NCBI RefSeq assembly: GCF_000306765.2
Contig: NC_017941.2
Span: forward strand, 2,356,001 to 2,420,000
DNA from: Haloferax mediterranei ATCC 33500
GTDB lineage: Archaea > Halobacteriota > Halobacteria > Halobacteriales > Haloferacaceae
DNA length: 64,000 nucleotides
Direction: 5' to 3'
Position numbers and translations under genes: made by a program. Below, piece after piece: positions 42,145 to 49,373 of the stretch; the stretch's first letter is position 1; the number at the start of each line of letters is the position of its first letter. The notes beneath the pieces were generated by a model that was not told the DNA's origin, did not search any database, and saw only the letters and a list, made by a program, of their open reading frames with translations.

Positions 42145-44082
42145 ATGACCGAACTTGGTGGCTATCACGACAGAGTCGCGCGTGTGGACCTGTCGGAGGA
42201 CGATATTCGATACGAGGGCATCGACGACGAGGACGCAAAGAAGTACATCGGGGCACGGGGGCTCGGCGTCAAATACGTGTTCGACCAGGGGCCGGACGTG
42301 GACCCGCTTGGCCCCGACAACCTACTCGCGTTCATGACAGGACCGCTAACGGGCACACAGACCGTGATGAGTGGTCGTATTGCGGTCGTGACGAAGTCTC
42401 CGTTGACGGGGACGGTCACTGACTCGCACCACGGCGGTTGGAGTGGTGCCCGGCTCAAGTGGTCCGGTCTCGACGGCCTGCTTTTCACCGGGAAGGCCGA
42501 CCACCCGGTGTATGCTGTCGTCGAAGACGGCGATGTGACGCTCCACAGCGCCGAACACATCTGGGGATGGGGCGTCCACGACACCATCGACGAACTCGAA
42601 AGCGAGGTCGACGGCCAACTCGGCAAGAACCTCTCGGTGATGGCTATCGGACCGGGTGGCGAAAACGGCGTCCGCTTCGGCTGTATCGTCAACGAGGACG
42701 ACCGGGCGTCAGGCCGCGGTGGCACGGGTGCCGTCATGGGGTCGAAGAACCTCAAAGCCGTCGTCGTCAAATCCGGCACGAAGATGCCGAAGCCCGCCGA
42801 CCCCGAGACGTTTAAACAGGGCTACCAGCAGGCGATGCAACTCATCCGCGAGTCGGAAGTCACCGCTCCGAACGAAGGCGGCCTGTCACTGTACGGAACG
42901 AACGTCCTGATGAACGCGACCGAGGAGATGGACGGGCTTCCGACCCGCAACGGGAGATACACGTCTACGTCGAGCGAGGCGGCGGCGAACCCAACAGACC
43001 ACAATATCGAAGCCGAGAAAGTCTCCGGCGAGAACGTCCGCGAGAACATCCTCGTCGACGAACCGACGTGTCACTCCTGTCCGGTCGCCTGCAAGAAGGA
43101 AGTCGAGGTGACCACGACGGTCAAAGGCGAGGAGATGAACGTCCGCGGCGAGTCCTACGAGTACGAATCGGCGTTCGCGCTCGGCCCGAACTCGATGAAC
43201 GACGACCGCGACAAGATTGCGGTCATGATTAACCTATGTAACGACCTCGGCATCGACACCATCGAGGCTGGCAACATGATTGCCATGGCGATGGAGATGA
43301 CCGAGCAGGGCAAACTCGACACCCTTGACGAGGATATCGAGTGGGGCGACGCCGACGAGATGATCGAGCTCCTCGAACGCATCGCCAACCGCGACGGCGA
43401 CCTCGGCGACCTGCTCGCGGGCGGCGCAACCCACATCGCCGAGACGATGGACGCCCACGAGAATTCGCTCGCCGTCAAGGGCCAAACTATCCCGGCGTAC
43501 GACCCCCGCTCTATGAAAGGCATGGGCATCGGTTACGCCACCTCGAATCGTGGTGCATGCCACCTGCGTGGCTACACGCCATCTGCCGAGATTCTCGGCA
43601 TCCCCGAGAAGTACGACCCTCACGAGTGGGAAGGCAAGGGCGACCTCGTCGCGCTTTTCCAGGACATGCACGCCATCTCGGACTCGTTCGACATCTGCAA
43701 ATTCAACGCGTTCGCGGAGGGCATCGAAGAGTACGTCCTGCAGTACAACGGCATGACCGGCCGCGACGTGACCGAGGAAGAACTCCTCGAAACCGGCGAC
43801 CGCATCTACACCCTCGAACGCTATTACAACAACCTCGTCGGCTTCGACGGGTCGGACGACTCGCTGCCGGGTCGCTTTATCCCCGGCGACGAGGCAGTTC
43901 CGGGACAGGGTGGCTCCGAAGGCCAACTGTGCGAACTCGAAGAGATGAAAGAAGAGTACTACGCGCGCCGCAAGTGGGTCGACGGCGTCGTTCCCGACGA
44001 GCGCCTCGACGAACTCGGCATCGACATCGGCCCCGGCACGGGCGTCTCCCGCGGCGACTCGTCGGCACCGGCGGACGACTGA
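42145..44082 (+). CDS. aor: Aldehyde ferredoxin oxidoreductase (tungsten pterin family)
   Basis: The 645-residue protein oxidises aldehydes to acids with ferredoxin, using a tungsto- or molybdo-bis-pterin cofactor. The N-terminal domain shows GARGLGVKYVFDQG and LTGTQTVMSGRIAVVTKSPL, the [4Fe-4S] ligands are CHSCPVACKKEV plus CKFN further on, and the pterin motifs are KGMGIGYATSNRGACHLRGY. The C-terminus is acidic. It stands alone with an operator-like repeat upstream. A start at ATG 42145 agrees with the TATA box. Substrate range cannot be told; aldehyde detoxification or amino-acid fermentation is likely. Confidence 0.95.
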   Translation: MTELGGYHDRVARVDLSEDDIRYEGIDDEDAKKYIGARGLGVKYVFDQGPDVDPLGPDNLLAFMTGPLTGTQTVMSGRIAVVTKSPLTGTVTDSHHGGWSGARLKWSGLDGLLFTGKADHPVYAVVEDGDVTLHSAEHIWGWGVHDTIDELESEVDGQLGKNLSVMAIGPGGENGVRFGCIVNEDDRASGRGGTGAVMGSKNLKAVVVKSGTKMPKPADPETFKQGYQQAMQLIRESEVTAPNEGGLSLYGTNVLMNATEEMDGLPTRNGRYTSTSSEAAANPTDHNIEAEKVSGENVRENILVDEPTCHSCPVACKKEVEVTTTVKGEEMNVRGESYEYESAFALGPNSMNDDRDKIAVMINLCNDLGIDTIEAGNMIAMAMEMTEQGKLDTLDEDIEWGDADEMIELLERIANRDGDLGDLLAGGATHIAETMDAHENSLAVKGQTIPAYDPRSMKGMGIGYATSNRGACHLRGYTPSAEILGIPEKYDPHEWEGKGDLVALFQDMHAISDSFDICKFNAFAEGIEEYVLQYNGMTGRDVTEEELLETGDRIYTLERYYNNLVGFDGSDDSLPGRFIPGDEAVPGQGGSEGQLCELEEMKEEYYARRKWVDGVVPDERLDELGIDIGPGTGVSRGDSSAPADD

Positions 44083-44194
44083 GTCGAACGAATCAAAAGG
44101 CAGAGCTAGCCAACACGCCGACCCACCTTTTGCGTGTTTCGACAGGAACCACTCGACACGTCGCCGTGCATGGTCTCCTGCGTATCACGGAGCC

Positions 44195-44533
44195 TCAGAC
44201 CACGAACCGGAGGAACCAGAGCGCACCCATCCCGACGGCGATGGTGACGATAACGCGCTCTGTGTACCACGCCGCGAGCGCGGCGAGCACGCCAGCCACG
44301 AGTCGTTCGTTGCCGAGTGAGACCGAAAGGTCGCCCGCGGGAGCGACGAGAGGCGGGAAGACGAGCGCCGCAAAAACGGCCGCAGGCACGTAGTTGAGAG
44401 CTGACTTGGCTCGCGGTGGAAGCTCATCGATACGGCCGAACAGGTAGACGAACGAGCCTCTGATGGCGAAGGTGAGTGCGCCCGCAAGGACGATGACCCC
44501 CCAAACGGTGATGGGGTCGTAACTCGTCGTCAT
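44195..44533 (-). CDS. azlD: AzlD branched-chain amino acid exporter subunit
   Basis: The 112-residue protein has three or four helices and the AzlD pattern of AIRGSFVYL and LNYVPAAVFAALVFPPL. It forms an exporter with AzlC. Its start codon follows the AzlC stop directly (TAG-ATG), so it is co-translated. The pair exports branched-chain amino acids or analogues. It is the second gene of the operon. Confidence 0.92.
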   Translation of the reverse strand: MTTSYDPITVWGVIVLAGALTFAIRGSFVYLFGRIDELPPRAKSALNYVPAAVFAALVFPPLVAPAGDLSVSLGNERLVAGVLAALAAWYTERVIVTIAVGMGALWFLRFVV

Positions 44534-45229
44534 CTACAGTTCACCCCCGAACGATTCGACCGCTAGACCGGCGAGGACGCCGACGACGGCGGCGACAATG
44601 ATGTCGAGGTGGAACGGAACCCCGGCGACGACGACCGCGACTGCGACGACGCCACCGGTGAGGCCCGAGGCCGCCGCGGCACGGTTCTTCAGAGCGGGGA
44701 CGAGAAGCGCGAGAAACACCAGCGGAGCGGCGAACTCGAAGCCCCATTCGGGTGGGAGTCCCGTCCCGAGGAGCGCGCCAGCGATAGTCGCGAACTGCCA
44801 GACGACCCACAGCGAGGCGGCGACGCCGAAGTAGTATGCGAATCGGTCGGTCTCGCCATCGCGACCGTAGCGAGCGATAGAGAGCGCGTATGCCTGGTCG
44901 GTGAGGAGATACGACGAGACCGCTTTCGACCGCGCGGCGAAATCCCGGAAGTGCGGGGCGATAGAAGCCGAGTACATCAGCATCCGGAGGTTCACGACGA
45001 CGGCGGTTCCGACGACGATAGCGAGCGGCGCGTCGGCACCGAGGAGTTCTATCATCGCCAGTTGCGAGGCACCCGCGAAGACGACGCTGGAGAATCCAAT
45101 CGCGTGGAATATCGAAAGACCCTGTTCGACGGCGGCGACACCCGCGACGAGGCCGAAGGGAGCGATGCCGAGGTGGAGCGGTGCTGCATCCCGAACACCA
45201 TCGAGAAAGTCAGAGGGGAGTGTTGGCAT
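44534..45229 (-). CDS. azlC: AzlC branched-chain amino acid exporter subunit
   Basis: The 231-residue protein has about seven TM helices and the AzlC segments APLHLGIAPFGLVAGVAAVE, FAGASQLAMIELLG, NLRMLMYSASIAPHF and SYLLTDQAYALS. It is the larger subunit of the AzlCD exporter in the cell membrane. It is first in the operon, immediately before azlD. Upstream it borders the AT-rich region that carries the Tat-exported cassette. Confidence 0.93.
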   Translation of the reverse strand: MPTLPSDFLDGVRDAAPLHLGIAPFGLVAGVAAVEQGLSIFHAIGFSSVVFAGASQLAMIELLGADAPLAIVVGTAVVVNLRMLMYSASIAPHFRDFAARSKAVSSYLLTDQAYALSIARYGRDGETDRFAYYFGVAASLWVVWQFATIAGALLGTGLPPEWGFEFAAPLVFLALLVPALKNRAAAASGLTGGVVAVAVVVAGVPFHLDIIVAAVVGVLAGLAVESFGGEL

Positions 45230-45439
45230 CTATCGCATGCAGGACATCGCACCCGAAATAGGCGTCTATCTAACAGTGCCCCATTATGTGTTATTTTCCA
45301 TGATTTATTCCTGGGCTAGTGCACATTAATCACGAGGTTCCGACAAATTATCAGTCTGGGTTGTTAGAGGTTAAACGCGATATTCTTCAGCAGAATCAGC
45401 ATCCCCTTTGCTCACTGAAGGTGTACAGTAGTACCTTGA

Positions 45440-46300
45440 TTACTGCTCATCACAGACAGTATCAATACGAATTTTATACTCGTATCCACACGTCGCTTTT
45501 AGCTCAGATAGTGAATTTCGAACCAGGTCCAGATCTGTCGTCTCCTCCACGTTGACCGTTGTTGGCAATTCGTTGTTCCGGTCAACCAGCTTTGATAAGA
45601 TAGCCGACGACAGATTTTGGCTTTGCCAAGTAAACCTAATCGTATGATTTTGTTCATTAATATGAATCTCTGATAGGCGGTTAAGATCGATCCACGTTGG
45701 AGAGTCATCTTCTTTGATTGGAGTAATGCCGAGTCGAGTCGGTTTGAGGACGTATCGGTACTGTTCACCTTTCCAGTGGGTGATATATGGTACTGGGAAA
45801 ATGCCAACACCATCGAGGTCTTGAATGCACTCTTCAACTTGGTAGACTATCGACGATGCATCTGTATTATCGCGTAAATCGCGTTCAAACGAACTTTCAG
45901 GGAAGACATGGCAGATCCACTCACCCTTATTTAAAACCGCAATGTGTCTTACCCCGTATAAGCGCCAGGCAAGACACGAGTCTTCTCCGTTGTCGAGTGA
46001 CAATAGGTCAGAAATGAGTGGTTCTCCATCCGGTAGAGCCGCCCGATATTCGACGCCATCCTGTCCAAGGATACGATCACTCTCCCGAACGTGAGTAAAC
46101 TCGGAATCAAGCCGGTCAGCTATACTAGGCTTGGATGATTGAATTTCTTCGGTCCACACCGAAACTCGGACTTCATCGCCGAAGTGAGAGGAAGTCCTAA
46201 CGAGACAATTTTCGGCGCGTATTCGCTGTCTGTTTGCTTCCTCATTAGGGGAACAAACAAACAGCCGATGAGTGGCATCATCGGGATCAATTACAGTCAT
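45440..46300 (-). CDS. Unknown cytoplasmic protein, partner of the Tat-exported protein
   Basis: The 286-residue protein has no signal peptide and no TM helix. It contains hydrophilic segments with alternating charge (CLAWRLYGVRHIAVLNKGEW) and a mid region SPTWIDLNRLSEIHINEQN that has the look of a PH-like or beta-rich fold. No family is recognised. The codon usage is AT-rich compared with the rest of the window. It starts 35 bp after the Tat protein stop on the same strand, so the two form a cassette. An immunity or modification role is only an inference. Confidence 0.72.
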   Translation of the reverse strand: MTVIDPDDATHRLFVCSPNEEANRQRIRAENCLVRTSSHFGDEVRVSVWTEEIQSSKPSIADRLDSEFTHVRESDRILGQDGVEYRAALPDGEPLISDLLSLDNGEDSCLAWRLYGVRHIAVLNKGEWICHVFPESSFERDLRDNTDASSIVYQVEECIQDLDGVGIFPVPYITHWKGEQYRYVLKPTRLGITPIKEDDSPTWIDLNRLSEIHINEQNHTIRFTWQSQNLSSAILSKLVDRNNELPTTVNVEETTDLDLVRNSLSELKATCGYEYKIRIDTVCDEQ

Positions 46301-46335
46301 AACTGGTCTCGTATCCGGAAGGAATTATATTTATG

Positions 46336-47268
46336 TTAGATTGGGGTGCCGGTCGGTGGAGCGAGAATCATTCCGGCTGCGATGGCATAGGCAAGTGCTG
46401 CTGCTACGCCTGCTGGAAGTACAATTCCAGCTGCATCTGCTGAACTCTTGATAGCTTTCTCTATTTTGTCTGTAAGCCAACTCACACCGGGCAGACCGTC
46501 ACCGCTATTTGGACAATGGCGCCAGCAGCGCTGTGTTTTATTTTCTTCTCCAACCCAAGTACAATCACCATCCGTTTCTTGACCATAGTAGAAACTCACG
46601 CCTCCATTTGCATTATTGGTTGGGACGACCTCAAATTTCCAAACATTAATTAATGGAGTATGATCTCCTGCAGGAGGAGTACTTTCACACTTCTCTCTAG
46701 AAGAATATCCTCCCCGAGCGTTCACGCACCAAATCCCTGCGACTTTAGTATCTACCTTTTTATGGCACCGTTTTGCGCCTTGTAGCGTAATACCCGATTT
46801 TTGATCTGCAATTAGTGGCTTAATATCCCGGATATCATCACTAATTTTAGTAGACTGGATCTCACTGGACGATCTAATTTCGGACTTATACGTAGCCCCG
46901 TCCATTGAATAAGTCAGGGTAAGCCTACTCGCTTTTTGATCATGTTTTATTCCATGAACTCCAGCATCAGCGTGGGTGAGTTGTTGGGGATCATCAACTG
47001 GGACTTCCGCCGAATTAGCCCCTCGTTGAATGTATAGTTGGAAACCATCCCCGAGATACGGGGTAGTGAAAGCAACTGCTGAATAATCAGGAAGAACGAT
47101 ATACTCGGTAGCAATATCACGAATTAATTCAACTACACTTGAGTTATTTTCTTGATATTCTTTATTAGTGGAATTGGATTTAGCACTAGCAAGTGGAACC
47201 TGTGTTGTCACTGCTGCTATACCAATACCCTCCAATAGCCGACGTCTATTGAATTTCTTGCCTGACAT
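46336..47268 (-). CDS. Tat-exported protein with hydrophobic C-terminal segment, possible halocin-like precursor
   Basis: The 310-residue protein begins KKFNRRRLLEGIGIAAV, a twin-arginine signal, with likely cleavage near residue 29 (LASAKS). The mature part is polar to about residue 260, with six cysteines at 168, 181, 194, 236, 248 and 252. It ends with a Gly/Ala-rich hydrophobic helix, about residues 277-303 (PAGVAAALAYAIAAGMILAP), after an amphipathic KIEKAIKSSADAA. This layout resembles secreted antimicrobial halocin precursors but I see no sequence match. The DNA is markedly AT-rich: 21 G/C in 46801-46860. It is the first gene of a two-gene unit. Confidence 0.8.
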   Translation of the reverse strand: MSGKKFNRRRLLEGIGIAAVTTQVPLASAKSNSTNKEYQENNSSVVELIRDIATEYIVLPDYSAVAFTTPYLGDGFQLYIQRGANSAEVPVDDPQQLTHADAGVHGIKHDQKASRLTLTYSMDGATYKSEIRSSSEIQSTKISDDIRDIKPLIADQKSGITLQGAKRCHKKVDTKVAGIWCVNARGGYSSREKCESTPPAGDHTPLINVWKFEVVPTNNANGGVSFYYGQETDGDCTWVGEENKTQRCWRHCPNSGDGLPGVSWLTDKIEKAIKSSADAAGIVLPAGVAAALAYAIAAGMILAPPTGTPI

Positions 47269-47491
47269 TAATAACTACATAAACCATGGATAATAATAAT
47301 GTTTTATATATTATCATATAATTGGAGAATCAATAATGCCGAGATATAACCTTACTATTTGATGAGTTATGAACTATATTAATTAATGTAGTCATATATT
47401 TCCGATGAATTTTCCTCCCAAATACTGTATTTTCTATCTGCACTGGTCCAAGAACCTTTACGAGCGTTACCGTCTTCACAACCAGCCCTCG

Positions 47492-47926
47492 CTATCGGTG
47501 AACGACGGCGACTTCACGTATTTCGAGTGCGGTCTCGAACTCGTCGCGGCGGTCCGCCTCCCTGCCGACGCGTCGGAGGTGCTCGGTGTGCGCCCGGCGG
47601 ACCGCGTCAACCTCGCGGTGAGAAAAGCCGAGGGCGACGCCTTTCGTGTCCCAGTGACCGAGCGGGACGAAGTAGACCGCTGTATCGGCGTCTTTGTGGA
47701 TACACTCAAACTCCTGTGCGTACTCGTCTGCGTGGTCGTCGAGATACGCCTGCACTCTGTCGAGGAGTATCGGGAGTACCGAGGAAGGCACACTCGCCAT
47801 CGCGGCGGCAATCATGATGGCGGTGCCGTCAATTGCACTTTCCCGTGGTGTCTCATCGTCCATATCTGAGGCGAGTCTGTCGCTGGGTCGTTCGTGGTCG
47901 CGTTGCCGGTCTCCGTCGGTTCCCAT
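47492..47926 (-). CDS. Haloarchaeal conserved protein in the SAMP3 operon
   Basis: The 144-residue protein has a disordered polar N-terminus (RQRDHERPSDRL), a hydrophobic segment GTAIMIAAAMASVPSSVLPI, and a soluble end with DADTAVYFVPLGHW and GVALGFSHREVDAV. It starts 3 bp after the stop of the 85-residue gene, so it is the third gene of the SAMP3 unit. No family is recognised. The start at 47926 is supported by this spacing. Confidence 0.65.
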   Translation of the reverse strand: MGTDGDRQRDHERPSDRLASDMDDETPRESAIDGTAIMIAAAMASVPSSVLPILLDRVQAYLDDHADEYAQEFECIHKDADTAVYFVPLGHWDTKGVALGFSHREVDAVRRAHTEHLRRVGREADRRDEFETALEIREVAVVHR

Positions 47927-47929
47927 GGC

Positions 47930-48187
47930 TCACCCTCCCGCGCGCATCGCCTTACGGGAGAACCGCTCGATGAGGTCGTCGAGTGTCTCGTCGTCGCCCT
48001 CGAAGGTGAGTTGGACCTCGGTGAGTTGGATACTGTTCGTTATCGTGACCTCCTCGGTGTCGAGGTCGACCGTCCAATCGGGACCGACGACACGTGTCTC
48101 GCTCTCGGCTTCCCCACCGAGACCTTCGAGGTACTGAATGGCGAGACGTGTCGAGATACCGCGAAACGCCCGCTCTCGTCGTGCCAT
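47930..48187 (-). CDS. Small protein ending in Gly-Gly, second gene of the SAMP3 operon
   Basis: The 85-residue protein starts MARRERAFRGISTRLAIQYL and shows three likely beta strands (TRVVGPDWTVDLD, VTITNSIQLTEVQLTFEG) and a final helix LDDLIERFSRKAM. It ends with the residues RAGG, like SAMP modifiers. It begins 1 bp after the samp3 stop codon. A role as a second modifier or helper is possible. The related H. volcanii gene next to SAMP3 was, from memory, also listed among small diglycine-ended proteins. I cannot confirm a beta-grasp fold by eye. Confidence 0.75.
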   Translation of the reverse strand: MARRERAFRGISTRLAIQYLEGLGGEAESETRVVGPDWTVDLDTEEVTITNSIQLTEVQLTFEGDDETLDDLIERFSRKAMRAGG

Positions 48188-48188
48188 C

Positions 48189-48467
48189 TCAACCACCGGC
48201 AACAGGTGGGAAAACGCTCACTGCATCCCCGTCTTCGAGGTCAGTTTCGAGACCATCGAGGTGGACCACTTCGCGTCCATTCTTCAGCACGTTCACGTGG
48301 GGTCGAATATCACCATTTTCGATGAGTTGACCGGAGAACCCATCGTACTCGGCTTCGAGTGAGTGCAGTACGTTGCCGACCGTCGAGCCGTCGTCGACCC
48401 GCCAGTGAATCGTCTTCTGTCCGACCACCTCCCGAAACGTCGCGAAAAAACGTAATTCGAGTTCCAT
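48189..48467 (-). CDS. samp3: Ubiquitin-like small archaeal modifier SAMP3
   Basis: The 92-residue protein has a MoaD/ThiS beta-grasp fold, start MELELRFFATFREVVGQKTI, middle HVNVLKNGREVVHLDGLE, and end VFPPVAGG with the C-terminal diglycine needed for activation. It is activated by the E1-like UbaA and conjugated to lysines; H. volcanii SAMP3 has nearly this sequence, as I recall. It is first in an operon with two more genes. A motif shared with the HalOD1 gene lies 84 bp upstream at 48551. Confidence 0.95.
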   Translation of the reverse strand: MELELRFFATFREVVGQKTIHWRVDDGSTVGNVLHSLEAEYDGFSGQLIENGDIRPHVNVLKNGREVVHLDGLETDLEDGDAVSVFPPVAGG

Positions 48468-48550
48468 ACCCCTTCTCGGCGGTCACGAGACAAAAAGGTA
48501 CGTCGCACAGATAGCAGTCTGCCGTAATCGTCTCTCCCACCTACTGCGAA

Positions 48551-48564
48551 CCAATATTGTGCTA
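48551..48564 (-). promoter_or_regulatory. Shared 14-bp element, copy near samp3
   Basis: The sequence ccaatattgtgcta on the plus strand lies 84 bp before the samp3 start codon. It matches 13 of 14 bases with the copy at 49137-49150 before the HalOD1 gene. It overlaps an inverted repeat attgtg...cacaat (48556-48574). The region around it is AT-rich. Confidence 0.5.
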
Positions 48565-48749
48565 GGAACACAATTTAATCAGAGGATAGGAGAAAATATA
48601 TGATAATATTTAACTAACAATAATATGGCTTGGGGCATATTTAATTATTGATCGTAATTCAGTCGCTATCACGCGGTAATGAGATTGAAAGGACATTCGT
48701 CACGGAGATGAGTCCGAGACCGCACTACAAACCCAACCAGACGTGGGTT

Positions 48750-49067
48750 TCACAGCCGCGATTTATTTTGGATTTCGATGAGACCGGCCGAATCGACAGT
48801 GACGACGAGCGCTCCGTATGAGAACTCGAGTGTTGCACCAGATAACGAAGGTGCTCCGGGGCTGTTATCCCCGAAAAGCGTGTTGAGCGCGTCGATGTCG
48901 GTATACGAGGACAGCGGTGGTAATTCCGACGTATCACAGTCTGCATGCTCACTCGCAGCCGAGAGTACGGCCTCCGAGATAGATTCTGTACGGTCGCAGT
49001 CGTACCAGACCCGCGTCCGTTCACGTTCGTCCTTTTGATGTGCGATGGCAGTAGTGATAGTAGACAC
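48750..49067 (-). CDS. ddfA: HalOD1 output-domain protein, likely DdfA ortholog
   Basis: The 105-residue protein is a lone HalOD1 domain, a haloarchaeal output module of unknown mechanism usually joined to response regulators. The diagnostic segment is LPPLSSYTDIDALNTLF, followed by ATLEFSYGALVVTVDSAGLI. It starts at GTG 49067 with a TATA-like gttatatc at about 49104-49111. It lies two genes from rdfA and next to the SMC-like gene. In H. volcanii the gene at this position is, from memory, disk-determining factor A; the symbol is given on that synteny. Confidence 0.72.
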   Translation of the reverse strand: MSTITTAIAHQKDERERTRVWYDCDRTESISEAVLSAASEHADCDTSELPPLSSYTDIDALNTLFGDNSPGAPSLSGATLEFSYGALVVTVDSAGLIEIQNKSRL

Positions 49068-49373
49068 CTCCGAGTGTCGTCTACTCGATATGTACTCCGA
49101 AGTGTTATATCACTTGCGTACTGTCGGTATGTGCTTCCAATATTGTTCTAATTTAGCAATATAATTTCGGATTGATACGGTTGTAGGCCACTCGTCGGGA
49201 CCACCAACAGGAATGGTCGAAATGAAGTGGGGTGGATGAGATGGCGGCAGTCAAAGTCGATGTCCCGGTAACGATGGTCAGTAGCGGTGGACCAGTATGG
49301 TGTAGTCGAGGATTTCGGTGTCGAAAATGTTGTATCAGCAGGAAAATGAGTGAACGCCGGTCGAGGCGTCAGA
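49068..49373 (-). pseudogene. Intergenic region with decayed minus-strand coding-like stretches
   Basis: Besides the HalOD1 promoter and the shared element, two minus-strand stretches look protein-like but are interrupted by stops. One, ending at a TGA near 49109, contains STIPVGGPDEWPTTVSIRNY. The other, around 49265-49315, reads TEILDYTILVHRY before a stop. They may be traces of a broken gene or chance frames in unusual DNA. The base composition is lower in GC than the flanking genes. Confidence 0.3.
49137..49150 (-). promoter_or_regulatory. Shared 14-bp element, copy near the HalOD1 gene
   Basis: The sequence ccaatattgttcta lies 70 bp upstream of the HalOD1 start and 26 bp from the TATA-like element. 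It is the near-twin of the element upstream of samp3 in the same orientation. Confidence 0.5.

Noticed and set aside
46336..47268. Direct identification as halocin C8 or S8
   Set aside because: The Tat signal and layout are similar, but I cannot match the cysteine pattern or sequence of those halocins from memory.
48310..48540. 76-residue frame starting MGETITADCYLC, with a CxxC-like motif
   Set aside because: It overlaps samp3 in another frame, and its later part is arginine-rich shadow sequence.
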